A DNA stretch of 64,000 nucleotides. It comes from Cydia pomonella. Lineage: Eukaryota; Arthropoda; Insecta; Lepidoptera; Tortricidae. The DNA lies in the NCBI RefSeq assembly GCF_033807575.1, contig NC_084716.1, forward strand, positions 1,612,001 to 1,676,000, given 5' to 3'. Positions 25,628 to 37,000 of the stretch are shown here, one piece after another. Made by a program: the position numbers and the translations under genes. The notes beneath the pieces are model-generated. The model was not told where the DNA came from. It made no database searches and saw only the letters and a program-made list of their open reading frames with translations. Positions within the stretch are counted from its first letter, which is position 1, and every line of letters begins with the position of its first letter.

Positions 25628-27964
25628 ATGTCCTCAATAAAGACTGGCGAATTACTAAACTTTCAAGATTATTCGCCAGAGCACAATGATAGGAGTGCAC
25701 GATTAGAAGTGGAGGCAGTGCAATCACATCAATATACTAGCTCGATGTCCAACCCAAATTACACGTATGATGAACCTAAACTAAACAATGACGAGCCTGA
25801 AACACTGCCACAAAGTAAGGAATATTTATATTTTATCGGTTAGCTTAATCAATATAAACTGAGCATATAGGTACCTAAGTTGATAACAACCTTGTTCTCT
25901 CAATTTTTTTTCTCTACACTTCTAATGATATACATGGTATATAGCCATCGATAATCTAAATTTGAGTTAGTAATTAGTGTAATAACATCTATGCCATTGA
26001 CTGTGACTAATTTAGTTTAATTAAATAGGCATACAATCCTTTTTTTAAATTATTCATGCCTTTATAAGCACAAGTTGGGCTGAGAACATGTTACGGATTC
26101 ATGTAAAGTAATATTTATTGTTTCCTCTTTCCATCCAGAAGTCTTATAAAATGTCTTCAATTCCTATTTTGGGTTTTGATCAAATTAAAATAGCATTATC
26201 GGTAGGTACTCAATTCATACATACCACTAAGTTTATTGTGGTTTTACTATGCATATTCTCATCTTTTATACAATATTCCTTTTTTACAAAGCAAATCACA
26301 ACTTCTGGACCATAGAGTATTACCAGAAATACTTTGACGTCCACACTAACGAGGTGGTGGAGCGGATCATATCCTCCGTGGTGCCGCAGAAGGTGTCCCG
26401 CAACTACTTTGATGAGAGGATCAAGGGAAAACCGGACTTGTATGGACCAATATGGATATCTGTTACTTTGGTAAGTGCAACTCATGTTAGAGGGGGATGA
26501 CATTGCTTTTGTTAGACAGTGATGAATGAATGAATGAATGAAATAGCCTTTATTTCAGACAAGTATTTTGTAAGTACATTTTGTTGTTAACATATATATA
26601 TATATATGTATATCTATTATCCATCTGTATGCCTTTTGTAGGCAAAGGCCTCCCCTAACTCTTTCCATTTATCCCTATCCCTTGCTATTGTAGTCCAGCA
26701 GCCTCCTGCTGCACTCTTAATCTCATCTTCCCATCTTCTTGTTGGCCTGCCACGCTTCCTCTTTTTGTCTCTAGTAAACCAGTACATTATTGCTTTAGTC
26801 CACTTTTCTCTCTCGACAGTGATACTTCTGTGTATATTCTATTATCTATCCAAGAATACCATATAATTATGGAGTTTATTCATCATTTGATTCTCTTAAT
26901 GATTTCCTTCAGTTCCATTTTGTCTCAAGTGTGAACCTCAAACCAGATGTAAACAAGGTGAAATCCTTACATATGCAATAAATTATTTAGAGAGGCAGAG
27001 GCACAAAACACACTATAATATATTTAAAAAAACTGGACAAGTGCGAGTCGGACTCGCCCACTGAGGGTTCTGTACTTTTTAGTATTTGTTGATATAGCGG
27101 CAACAGAAATACATCACCTGTGAAAATTTCAACTGTCTAGCTATCACGGTTCATGGGATACAGCCTGATGACAGACGGGCGGGCGGACGGACGAAAGGAT
27201 AGTGGTGTCTTACTGGTGGAACCTGGAAACTGATCAAAACTTGTTGAGCGATAATCAACTTAAATTACTTCAATAACCAGTTTGAAAATATTTTTAATTT
27301 TTTATTCACTAATGTTTTCAGATCTTTACAATAGCAGTAAGCGGCAACATAGCCAGCTACCTCCAATCCGCCAACAAGGCTGTTCACTGGCGCTACGACT
27401 TCCACCTCGTCTCCTACGCGGCCACCGCTATCTTCTGCTACGTATGGCTCGTGCCAATCGCGTTATGGGCCGCTCTCAAGTGGACCACAGTGACAGACGG
27501 GCAGGATGAGATCGAGACTCAGGTATGATACAATAGCAATAAATGCTCAACAACGCTCTGCAAATCGCTCAACAATTACAGTCATCGCCATCTACGAAAT
27601 AACTTTTGGATATTGATTTTGATTTAAAAATACCTTTCTTTTCCAGACCTCAACAACCCCAACGATGATGTCCCTCTTCTGTCTGTACGGATACTCTCTC
27701 TCCATCTATATCCCCGTGGCCATCCTGTGGACCATCCAAGTCTCCTGGCTGCAATGGCTCTTCGTGCTCATGGCGGCTTTAGTCTCCGGGGCAGTCTTAA
27801 TATTCTGGCTAATGCCCGCTTTAAAGAAATCTAAGTACTATCTCCTTCTAATAGGGTCGATTATCGGTTTTCATTTTTTATTGGCGACTGGGTTTATGCT
27901 GTATTTCTTCCATGTGCCGAGCGTGCATGTGCCGCCGGTCGCGGCGTCGACGGTTGCGCCGTGA
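25628..27964 (+). CDS. YIPF1: YIPF1/YIPF2-type Yip1 domain family protein
   Basis: Four exons join in phase: 25628-25814, 26292-26470, 27322-27522, 27647-27964. They give a complete 294-residue protein. Residues 1-62 are an acidic, hydrophilic cytosolic tail. The conserved block FWTIEYYQKYFDV is followed by a hydrophilic loop and KPDLYGPIWI. Five membrane spans follow: about 115-137, 150-173, 197-219, 222-244 and 251-276, with the family signature GYSL.IYIP. Length and layout match animal YIPF1/YIPF2, which act in Golgi structure and ER-Golgi traffic with Rab GTPases (family knowledge). A CAG at 26140 looks like an acceptor, but joining it to exon 1 gives an immediate stop; the acceptor at 26291 keeps the frame. 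Which of YIPF1 or YIPF2 this corresponds to cannot be decided. Confidence 0.93.
26600..26830 (-). mobile_element. Non-LTR element 3' portion, antisense in YIPF1 intron 2
   Basis: The phrase tctgtatgccttttgtaggc, followed by ccttcccatcttcttgttgg-like and gcctgccacgctt blocks, is the reverse complement of a recurrent lepidopteran retrotransposon coding tail. A microsatellite (atatatatatatgtatat) borders it at 26590-26615. It is broken and not expressed as a gene. Confidence 0.55.
27031..27205 (+). repeat. Interspersed repeat (gggttccgta family), in YIPF1 intron 2
   Basis: It starts aactggacaagtgcgagtcg, passes gggttctgtactttttagta and ends in gacgggcgggcggacggacg. It is a shortened relative of the copies at 18546-18722 and 38291-38586, lacking the terminal gggtacggaacc end. 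Confidence 0.65.
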
Positions 27965-28310
27965 ATATGTGATATTTGCAGTAAGTTTTTGTGGTAAATC
28001 AGGTTGAGTACAATGATATATATAACTTTAGATAGGTTATACTCATGCATAAGGAGCACAAAAAATACTTCCACATTTATTTCTATACGTACTATCAACT
28101 CATTTACGCGCCAACTAAAGAAATGGCTCCTCTCCCATGCCTTTTACAGTCTAAATGGCTTTTATAATTTAAAATTCAATTGACATTTTATCACAACTAT
28201 AAAGTCTATTTATATCACCCTAAACTGTAATAATAATGCAATTGTAACTTATTTATAATTATTGTAACTTAATTTAATTTCAATATATAATGATATTATT
28301 AATAAATTAG

Positions 28311-28316
28311 TACGAG
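28311..28316 (+). terminator. Candidate YIPF1 polyadenylation signal
   Basis: AATAAA occurs about 350 bases after the YIPF1 stop codon at 27962-27964, in an AT-rich trailer. No other canonical hexamer is as well placed. A U/GU-rich downstream element is not obvious. Confidence 0.45.
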
Positions 28317-29610
28317 TATACCTACGCAAAAATCTATTATTTATGATTTAATTTTCGCATTCTATTCTTCTTTGTCGTAATCATTACACATGAGCTTCTT
28401 TTTCTCTTTCGGTGAGCGGGAGCTCGTTACCACATGCACACTTCTCGCTTGCCCAAGTGCGACTAAAGGCAACCTGTACAATTTGTCACAAGGTAAGCGC
28501 TTTACGTTTGGAACGCCTATAACTATAACTTATCTTGAGTTATAATAAATCATTGGTTGAGTGGATATGGAATAAGATAGATTAAGTAAGTCAACCCATT
28601 TTTACCACAAAAGTTCCAATTACTGTGTATTAGATTGAATGCACTGAGTCAGTATGATAGGTAAAAGTAAAGTACACTGTAACTTACTTTATTGTTAGAT
28701 TATTTTTCAACCATGGTTTTTTAAGAGACGACGCAAAAAGAGGGGTGTTATATGTCTGTCTGTAGCATCGCAGCTCTCAAACGGATGGACCGATTTTCTG
28801 TGAAAGCGAGTTTCCTTGCGTTGGTTCTTAACTGTTCGTTGGTTCTCTTGAAGAGTATTAGCTCTTTTGACCCTACGGGACCCTAAGGCATTTTTGGCAT
28901 AAAATTCATTTATTCGGCATAATTAGGGAGGTTTTTTTTTTTAAATTTAATAGCTATTTAAGCGTTCACTTGTAAACCTTAAAGGGTAAATGCTACGTTA
29001 GTCTGCAGTCAAAGTAATAAATACAATAATTTATTTCCTTTACAAGTATTATTGAGAATATTAATGTTGTGCTGATATAAGCATTTATCTTATCGAATAT
29101 GTTGTTAAAATTTATTTAGAAATCCTAATTTGTATTTATGATAATTTAAGTACAGATCTACAGACTTATTTATTCGCTTGCACAATCAAATGTCAAAAGC
29201 ATTGCACGTATTTACAGTAAAATAGTTTATAAAATTTGATCTTTTGGGAGTTTAAACGTATTAAGATTGTTGGAGGTATTGAAGTATTTTCTAATTCTAC
29301 TACATTCCTATTTATACATAAAATGATTCACTGTGTAAAAGAAACTTATTTATCATTGAAAATAAATTTAATTCTCGAAAATATTTTTATTTTTATTAAT
29401 CAACAATTCAGTTCGCCATTTGTACTTTATTTGTTATATTGTGCAATAAAGTTTAAATAAAACAATGGACCCATGTCTAAACCCTATGTGTTCCTAATAT
29501 ATAATAATACCTACTTACTTAAATATTAACATTAATTCATTATTATCCGCCATACAGTTATCACACATTCAAATATGATTCCCCGTACCACTCGTACTTA
29601 TTGCAAAGAT

Positions 29611-29972
29611 AATTTGAAATAGAGGTGGATTGTCAAATAAAATTTTGTAGCCTCAGTAAATTTACTGCCGTCTTTCGACACATGATTAAAACTTTTAGAA
29701 TGCCTTGACTTGATTTTTAGACTTATTTTTTCACTGATATGTGTTAAATATCAAAAAGTGGCGCCATCTTACCGGGCACAACCTAAAGGTTAGTGCGCCA
29801 TGGCTCAAAAACGATCGAAAGCTTTGGCCTTTGATTTATTAGATTTTGATATTTAACTCAAAACTCAATTAAAGTCGTGGCGTTCTAAAAGATTTAATCA
29901 TGTGTCGAAAGATAGCATTAAATCTACTGTGGCTATAAAGTTTTCTTTGACAATTCACCTCTATTTCAAATT
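29611..29972. mobile_element. Large inverted-repeat element (~362 bp)
   Basis: Arms of roughly 130 bases begin aatttgaaatagaggtggat and end aattcacctctatttcaaatt. Both arms carry tactgcc/ctactgt and acacatgattaaa/tttaatcatgtgt blocks in inverse order. The centre carries aaagtggcgccatctta. A half copy lies at 14326-14470. The surrounding stretch 28320-31003 between YIPF1 and the ATRIP stop contains other foldback pieces near 30120-30240 and 31140-31260, but no exon I can support. Confidence 0.75.
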
Positions 29973-31003
29973 CTCTTATTGCTTATAGAAACAGTGTTTA
30001 AATAGTAAAGCTATCAGGTAGGTATTAAAAACTTTAATCAACTACAATAGTTCAATGTACAATATTTACAAGATAAATTCATTATACCATTGGAGTACAA
30101 AGTAACACGTCCAGCAAAGTAACACGTACATTGCTATAGAGGTCGGGAAACGACGGGTTGTAGGCTAAGTATTAGATATAGACCGAGCGTAGCGAGGTCG
30201 ATAGGGATACGCGGTCGGCAACCCCGTTTCTCGCCGAGATTTGTATAGTGCTTTCCTCAAACTTGCAATGAAATAAAAACAAATTATACTTAGTCAATTT
30301 GTTGTAATCATAGGTTTACACAACTAAAAACTAATTACTAATCTACTACTATTTGATGGTTGAATGCCAAGACGTTGTCACAATTTGACGTTTAAAAACA
30401 AAAGAAGGTTGCTTTTACAGGCCTAGGTGTGTAAGGCTGTATGAAATTCCTTTACATATATCATCTTCACTCATCGCACTGGATACGTAGTATTTCCGGG
30501 CCTAATTTGAAGTACGTCATGTAACATTTCATTGCAAGTTTGAGTAAAAAATCATTTCGTACATTGAATGCTCGAGCAGTCAAACTTTAATGATCCTAAA
30601 GCTCGCAGATTTTTAGAGGTCTATACCTCAAAAGGAAAAAACGGAACCCTTATAGGGCAACCTCCGAATTCTTCCGAACCGCTCGGAAACACATTCGCAT
30701 CGTCTCACTCGTTCGTCACGCTCGGCCGGCTCATTCGAATCATGAGTGGGAAGGAGCGAGCAAGTGTCACTGAGATAGATGACTTACTGGGTGAGTTAAA
30801 TCATCAATTAAAAATATAGTTCATTTAAATCACTCACTCGTGAACGACACATGTCTACCGCAAAAAGCTGAAGGTGATACATTTTTGGCCGGTACTGCAA
30901 ATCAGATAGCTGCGACATATGCATGTTTAATGCCAAGTTAGCTTGGTCAGAGTAGATATCAGTTTTAATCCAGGTATCTACGGAAATATGATGTGTTGAT
31001 CAA

Positions 31004-34000
31004 TCAGTCGGCCAGAGAGAAGGCGTCGAAGCTCTTGATCCACGCTTGTCTGTGATAAGATGGCGGGGGATCTTCTGTCGCGCATTGGAATGTCCCCGCT
31101 AACTCTATCAACATGTTTTCTGTAACAATAAAGTTAATTGAGTTAACTAAGGGATGAAAGGCACCCATTCGTGCTGAGGTAGTTTAGCGCTCGAACGCAG
31201 TGAGAACGCCAATAGCCCGAGGCTGAAATGATCCCTTTCATCCGAGTTAAACACTCTACGAGGTGAGTGTGCATGTGTATTAAAAAAAAACATGACTAAG
31301 TATATCTATAGGTCATAAATACGTACACAGACAGAGACTTCAACTAAAATCGTAACTCATAGAATTACCACGAGTTTGACAATGACATATTCGCTAGCGT
31401 GTGCATAATTTACTTTCTATGCATGTCGCTCATACAGGCATATTAGTGCGAGCGAGATGTATAGAAAGTAAGTTACGGAGACGTTAGCGAAAATATCAGT
31501 GTCAAACCCGTGGGAAGGCTACTACCATCGTAAAGTGAAGAGAAAAGCTTACCGAACAGCTCGGGCTGGGGGCCGCTCCTCGCGGAGTGGAGGAAGTCGA
31601 GCGCGGGCCCCTCCGCGCCGCCCCACTCCGCCGAGCGCGACCCCCGCTGCTGCAGCACCAGCACGCCCGCGCGGCATGTGGATACTTACCGAACAGCTCG
31701 GGCTGGGGGCCGCTCCTCGCGGAGTGGAGGAAGTCGAGCGCGGGCCCCTCCGCGCCGCCCCACTCCGCCGAGCGCGACCCCCGCTGCTGCAGCACCAGCA
31801 CGCCCGCGCGGCATGTGGATACTTACCGAACAGCTCGGGCTGGGGGCCGCTCCTCGCGGAGTGGAGGAAGTCGAGCGCGGGCCCCTCCGCGCCGCCCCAC
31901 TCCGCCGAGCGCGACCCCCGCTGCTGCAGCACCAGCACGCCCGCGCGGCATGTGGATACTTACCGAACAGCTCGGGCTGGGGGCCGCTCCTCGCGGAGTG
32001 GAGGAAGTCGAGCGCGGGCCCCTCCGCGCCGCCCCACTCCGCCGAGCGCGACCCCCGCTGCTGCAGCACCAGCACGCCCGCGCGGCATGTGGATACTTAC
32101 CGAACAGCTCGGGCTGGGGGCCGCTCCTCGCGGAGTGGAGGAAGTCGAGCGCGGGCCCCTCCGCGCCGCCCCACTCCGCCGAGCGCGAGCCCCGCTGCTG
32201 CAGCACCAGCACGCCCGCGCGGCATGTGGATACTTACCGAACAGCTCGGGCTGGGGGCCGCTCCTCGCGGAGTGGAGGAAGTCGAGCGCGGGCCCCTCCG
32301 CGCCGCCCCACTCCGCCGAGCGCGAGCCCCGCTGCTGCAGCACCAGCACGCCCGCGCGGCATGTGGATACTTACCGAACAGCTCGGGCTGGGGGCCGCTC
32401 CTCGCGGAGTGGAGGAAGTCGAGCGCGGGCCCCTCCGCGCCGCCCCACTCCGCCGAGCGCGAGCCCCGCTGCTGCAGCACCAGCACGCCCGCGCGGCATG
32501 TGGATACTTACCGAACAGCTCGGGCTGGGGGCCGCTCCTCGCGGAGTGGAGGAAGTCGAGCGCGGGCCCCTCCGCGCCGCCCCACTCCGCCGAGCGCGAG
32601 CCCCGCTGCTGCAGCACCAGCACGCCCGCGCGGCATGTGGATACTAACTCCGGTGACAAATTCTTATCTGGGGACAATGCCATTTTCTAATTTTATAAAA
32701 TCAACGTCTAAAGCAAAGCATACAAAAATAAGTATACTTTAATCGCCCGTTCGCTCTCTAACTCACTCACTTTAAACTTAAATAAACAGTGTCCTGTCAC
32801 TCAAATCTCTCAAAAGTCAAAATTGTACGGTCAATTCAAAAAAAATATAGCACGCGCGTCGCGTCGAGCGACACGGTCCCCGTCCGACGGCCGCGCGGCG
32901 CCGCCCGCGCCGCCCGCGCGCCGGGCAACGCACGAATTTGAATAGTATCAATCAGGGATCGGAAACCGGTATTTTTTGTATGGGAACGAAAGCGGTATTT
33001 TTTCGTTCTTTGTTAATTACTTCATTTCTAATTAGGCAATCTAATAATACGAAGTCGTTATCTGAAAAAACAACTGAGTCCTACATTTAGAGTATAAAAT
33101 AAACCGGTTTGCAAAAAACCGGTTCCGATCCCTGGTATCAATTTCTCAAAATCTATCTATATATTAGCAACTTTTTTCATTTTCAGGGTTCCGTAGCCAG
33201 ATGGCAAAAACCGGTCAAGTGCGAGTTCGTTTTACTCGCACACCGAGGGTTCCGTACTGAATTATCTTGTGTTACTATAAAGGCGAAAGAATTTTGATCA
33301 GAAGTACCTATCTTAAGTATAATTGCGTACAGCGCCATCTATCGGCAAATTGTCTAACTAATTTGCGCGATGCACGTATATTGGTTTTTCGAGGATAATT
33401 CTCTATCGTGTGAACCGATTCAAAATTATTATTTTATTTAAAAAAAGGTGTCTTTAATGTAATCTCAATATTCAAGATAGAAATTACCAAGTTAGAGGTC
33501 TGATTATATTTTTCCTGTAAAATTTATAGTAATGCTAATAGTATGTAAAAATTTCGTAATTTTGCATTGGTAAACTTCGAAGATAGGGGGGCGTTCGGAG
33601 AATGGTATTATTTTTTCACAATTTCCTCCATAAATCAATTTTTTTCCACTACTAAAAAATAATAAAAAAATGTTTTGGAATGGGCAGTTTGAGCTCTTTC
33701 AAATGATACCCCAGTTGACCTAGTCACTAGACTTTGAAATTTTGCCCCCTCTTCATATTGGCATTTCCATTTCTCATCCAATCACCGAAGTTAAGCAACG
33801 TCGGGCGGGGTCAGTACTTGGATGGGTGACCGTTTTTATAAGATAATGGTACGGAACCCTTCCTGTGCGAGTCCGACTCGCACTTGGCTGGTTTTTATTT
33901 TATTATCTCAATATCTCTTTTTAAATTCCACTTTTTTTTAAAATGGATGGCTCATTTTCTATCCATTTAGCCTAATGTTATAATATTCAACATGTGTCAA

Positions 34001-37000
34001 GTACCCAATTCTAAACGCCATCGCCAACTCTAGTTACGAGGTATGCGACTTTAGTCGTCGTTATAATACTACAAACACCGGTTCATTTAGTTTTCGCTCC
34101 GAATTTAAACGTGAGTTAACCGGTAACGAGAACGGACGGCAAGTGGGTCTCCAAATAAAAACGAACTACTACGAGCTTTTAAGTGGTACCACAGAATAAA
34201 TAACTACTACGTACAGAAGGTTCACTCCCTAACAAAACGCGTCTATTACGACAGATATTTTTTTTTTTTTTTTATACTACGTCGGTGGCAAACGAGCATA
34301 CGGCCCGCCTGATGGTAAGCAGCCTCTGTAGCCTATGTACGCCTGCAACTCCAGAGGAGTTACATGCGCGTTGCCGACCCTAAACCCCCCCCCCCCCCCC
34401 CCCCCCCTCGTTGAGCTCTGGCAACCTTACTCACCGGCAGGAACACAACACTATGAGTAGGGTCTAGTGTTATTTGGCTGCTGTTTTCTGTAAGGTGGAG
34501 GTACTTCTCCAGTTGGGCTCTGCTCTAGATCTGGAATGACATCCACTGGCTGTGCCCTACCACACAAAGCGAGATGACATTCACAATGCCCATACCTCTC
34601 TTTTGGACGTAGTTTAAGGACGTACCCGGGTCCAAATATGACCGCGCGACAACCACTACTGCCAGACACCGGACCTGGTGCGGGCCGCGGGTACTTGTAG
34701 CGGCGCTGAGCCGCGCCTGCTCGTACTAAACCGGTTAACCGACAATAGAAACTTTATATAAAGCTCTTCAGAAACCGGTTTCTGGAATTGTACTGACCTT
34801 TGGATGATTGACAGGCCTTCAACATGAGAGAACATATCCTCAGGGCGTATACTAGGACTTGCACCAGCACAAGTTGACAATCGCACCTGAAATAATACAT
34901 ACATAGAGCTGAAGTATTAAATATGTGTACAGAACGCGAGAGTTTAATAGTACATTACGATACAAGTGCGAAAAATAGGAAATTCGAAACGAGTGGCGAT
35001 AAATTAAAACACGACCGAAGGGAGTGTTTTAAATCGACACGAGTTGCGAATTACCTATTCGCACATGTATCGTACAACGTTTTACAGTACATATGGCCCT
35101 TTAAATGTTCGACACAGTAACATAATATGCTACTTCTCGCACTAGTGCTATAAAGTAGCCCCATATGTACTGTAAAGTGTTAAAAGTTCTGTTTCTCAAC
35201 ACTTCAACGCCACTTCGATTTGACAAAAATGTTTATTCTTCGTCAAAATGCTTTATGTCAAGTGAATGCAGTGGAAATGAGAGCGTTGAGAAGTGTGTGT
35301 GGTGTAAAATTACAATATAGAATTAGGAACAGTGTGATAAATAAATAAATAAATAAAATAATCTTTATTTAGTACCATAAAAGTAACAACTGCTTACATT
35401 TAAAAGCAAAAAAAAATAAAAAAAAATAAGGGAAAAGTGTGGACTTAACGAAGATGTGACAAAAATTGAGATATGTTGAGATGGTTCGGACACGTGGAAA
35501 AAATGAATGAAAGAAGGTTAACAAAGAGAGTGTATAAGGGAGAAGTAGAAGAGGGAGCTGGAAGGGACCTCGGCGGACTTTCTCTGATCAAATCGGGGAA
35601 ATCCTGAAGAAAGGCCAGGTCAAGAGCACCCTAAACCGACGCGTGTATGAGGAATGTCATGAAAGTGAAGGAAGCGAAAGAGGTATGTCAGGATCGTAGC
35701 AAGTGGAAATCCGTGGTCTCTGCCTACCCCTCCGGGAAATAGGCTTGATTATATGTATGTATGTATGTGTAAAATGTTTATGTAATCACCTGTTTTCCTG
35801 TGGATTATGTCTAGCGTAGTTGGTGTAGAACCCAAGCAGGTCCTGCGCTGTACTGAGCGCTTCTGAGACTAAGTTCTGTTTCTCTATACACTTCAGCGCC
35901 ACTTCGATTTGCTTCAAGAGGACGTGGAGATGGCACGAATCTGAAAGGGTTGGAAAATATTCATTTCGAAATAGATCAACTAAATAAGAGTTTTGAATGA
36001 TTCACGGTTAGGCTATATAGACTTAAATCGCAGCCGAATTAGGGTAGACCGAGCTATATCCAGTTACTCGTGAACAAGATGCATGTAACTGCGTCGAAAT
36101 ATCGGGAGCTCGAAAACAATAAAATGCAAACAAACAGTGCAAGCAAATGGTTGTAAAAATATAAATAATAAGTGTGACATAATATACAAAATTAAGACTA
36201 GATATGTGATTATATAAATATATGCATGCATAATAAGTACCAAATAAGTAGATTCACGAATAACGATTGAGATAATTGTAAATTAAAATATGTATGACAT
36301 TGCAATGCCCTGCCAGGGCCCATATGACTCTGAATGTACTTAGTTATTAAGATCTGTACTAAACTATGGTTGCAATAAATAAATGACTAAATACAAAAGG
36401 TAATCACGGTTTATATCCCGATCGATTTAAGTCAAGTAAATGAGTCTTGAATGAAATCGTTGACGGCATACAAAAAAAAATAAACGATAAGTCTTGGAGT
36501 TGTCAATAACGGTTGAATAGGCTAATCGGGTTTTTGCATTTTATTCAGCTGACTTGTTAATTCCTTGGCCTACTTTTCCTTACCTAAATAGGCCAATTGT
36601 TTTTCCTTGTTGTTTATTTTGTTAGATTTGGATGAATTTGACTGGTTCCGAGAGCTCCCAATAAACTAAAGTACGTTACGTTACGTACGTAGTCCCCGCC
36701 AAAAAAACCGTTATTTAAAATACCTTACGTTTTTGTAACCCAAAGGGAGGTTTTTTAGGATACACAGAAAAATTGCGCTTATATTGTTCAGAATAGAGAA
36801 CTCTACACACATAGTGAAACTGACTGATCTGTAACATCATATGTACAGTCAGCGTCAAATATTTTGTAGCAGTCAAAGTGGCCAAATAGTTCGGTACACC
36901 ATACTAAATATATGGTGTACCGAACTATTTGGCTACTTTGGTTGCTACAAAGTATTTGACGCTGACTGTACACCTACGTTGGCCAAATAAATAATTTTGT

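Noticed and set aside
26133..26202. Possible extra YIPF1 exon after a pyrimidine-rich CCAG
   Set aside because: Joining exon 1 (phase 1) here gives a stop codon at once, while the acceptor at 26291 continues into the conserved FWTIEYYQ block in frame.
30568..30819. Plus-strand 83-residue frame starting MLEQSNFNDPKARRF
   Set aside because: It looks somewhat protein-like and is complete from ATG to stop, but I recognise no family, it lies in a repeat-rich intergenic stretch, and nothing around it supports a promoter or splice structure. Left as unproven.
31499..32742. Long plus-strand reading frames of 350-380 residues across the 137-bp array
   Set aside because: They cycle through all three frames because the unit is 137 bases with no stops on that strand. 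The Arg/Pro/Ala wording is antisense GC-rich exon, and the minus strand carries the phase-consistent ATRIP exon.
33778..33832. A functional 5S rRNA gene
   Set aside because: Only the middle-to-3' part is present, the 5' half and closing stem are missing, and it is inside an inverted-repeat element.
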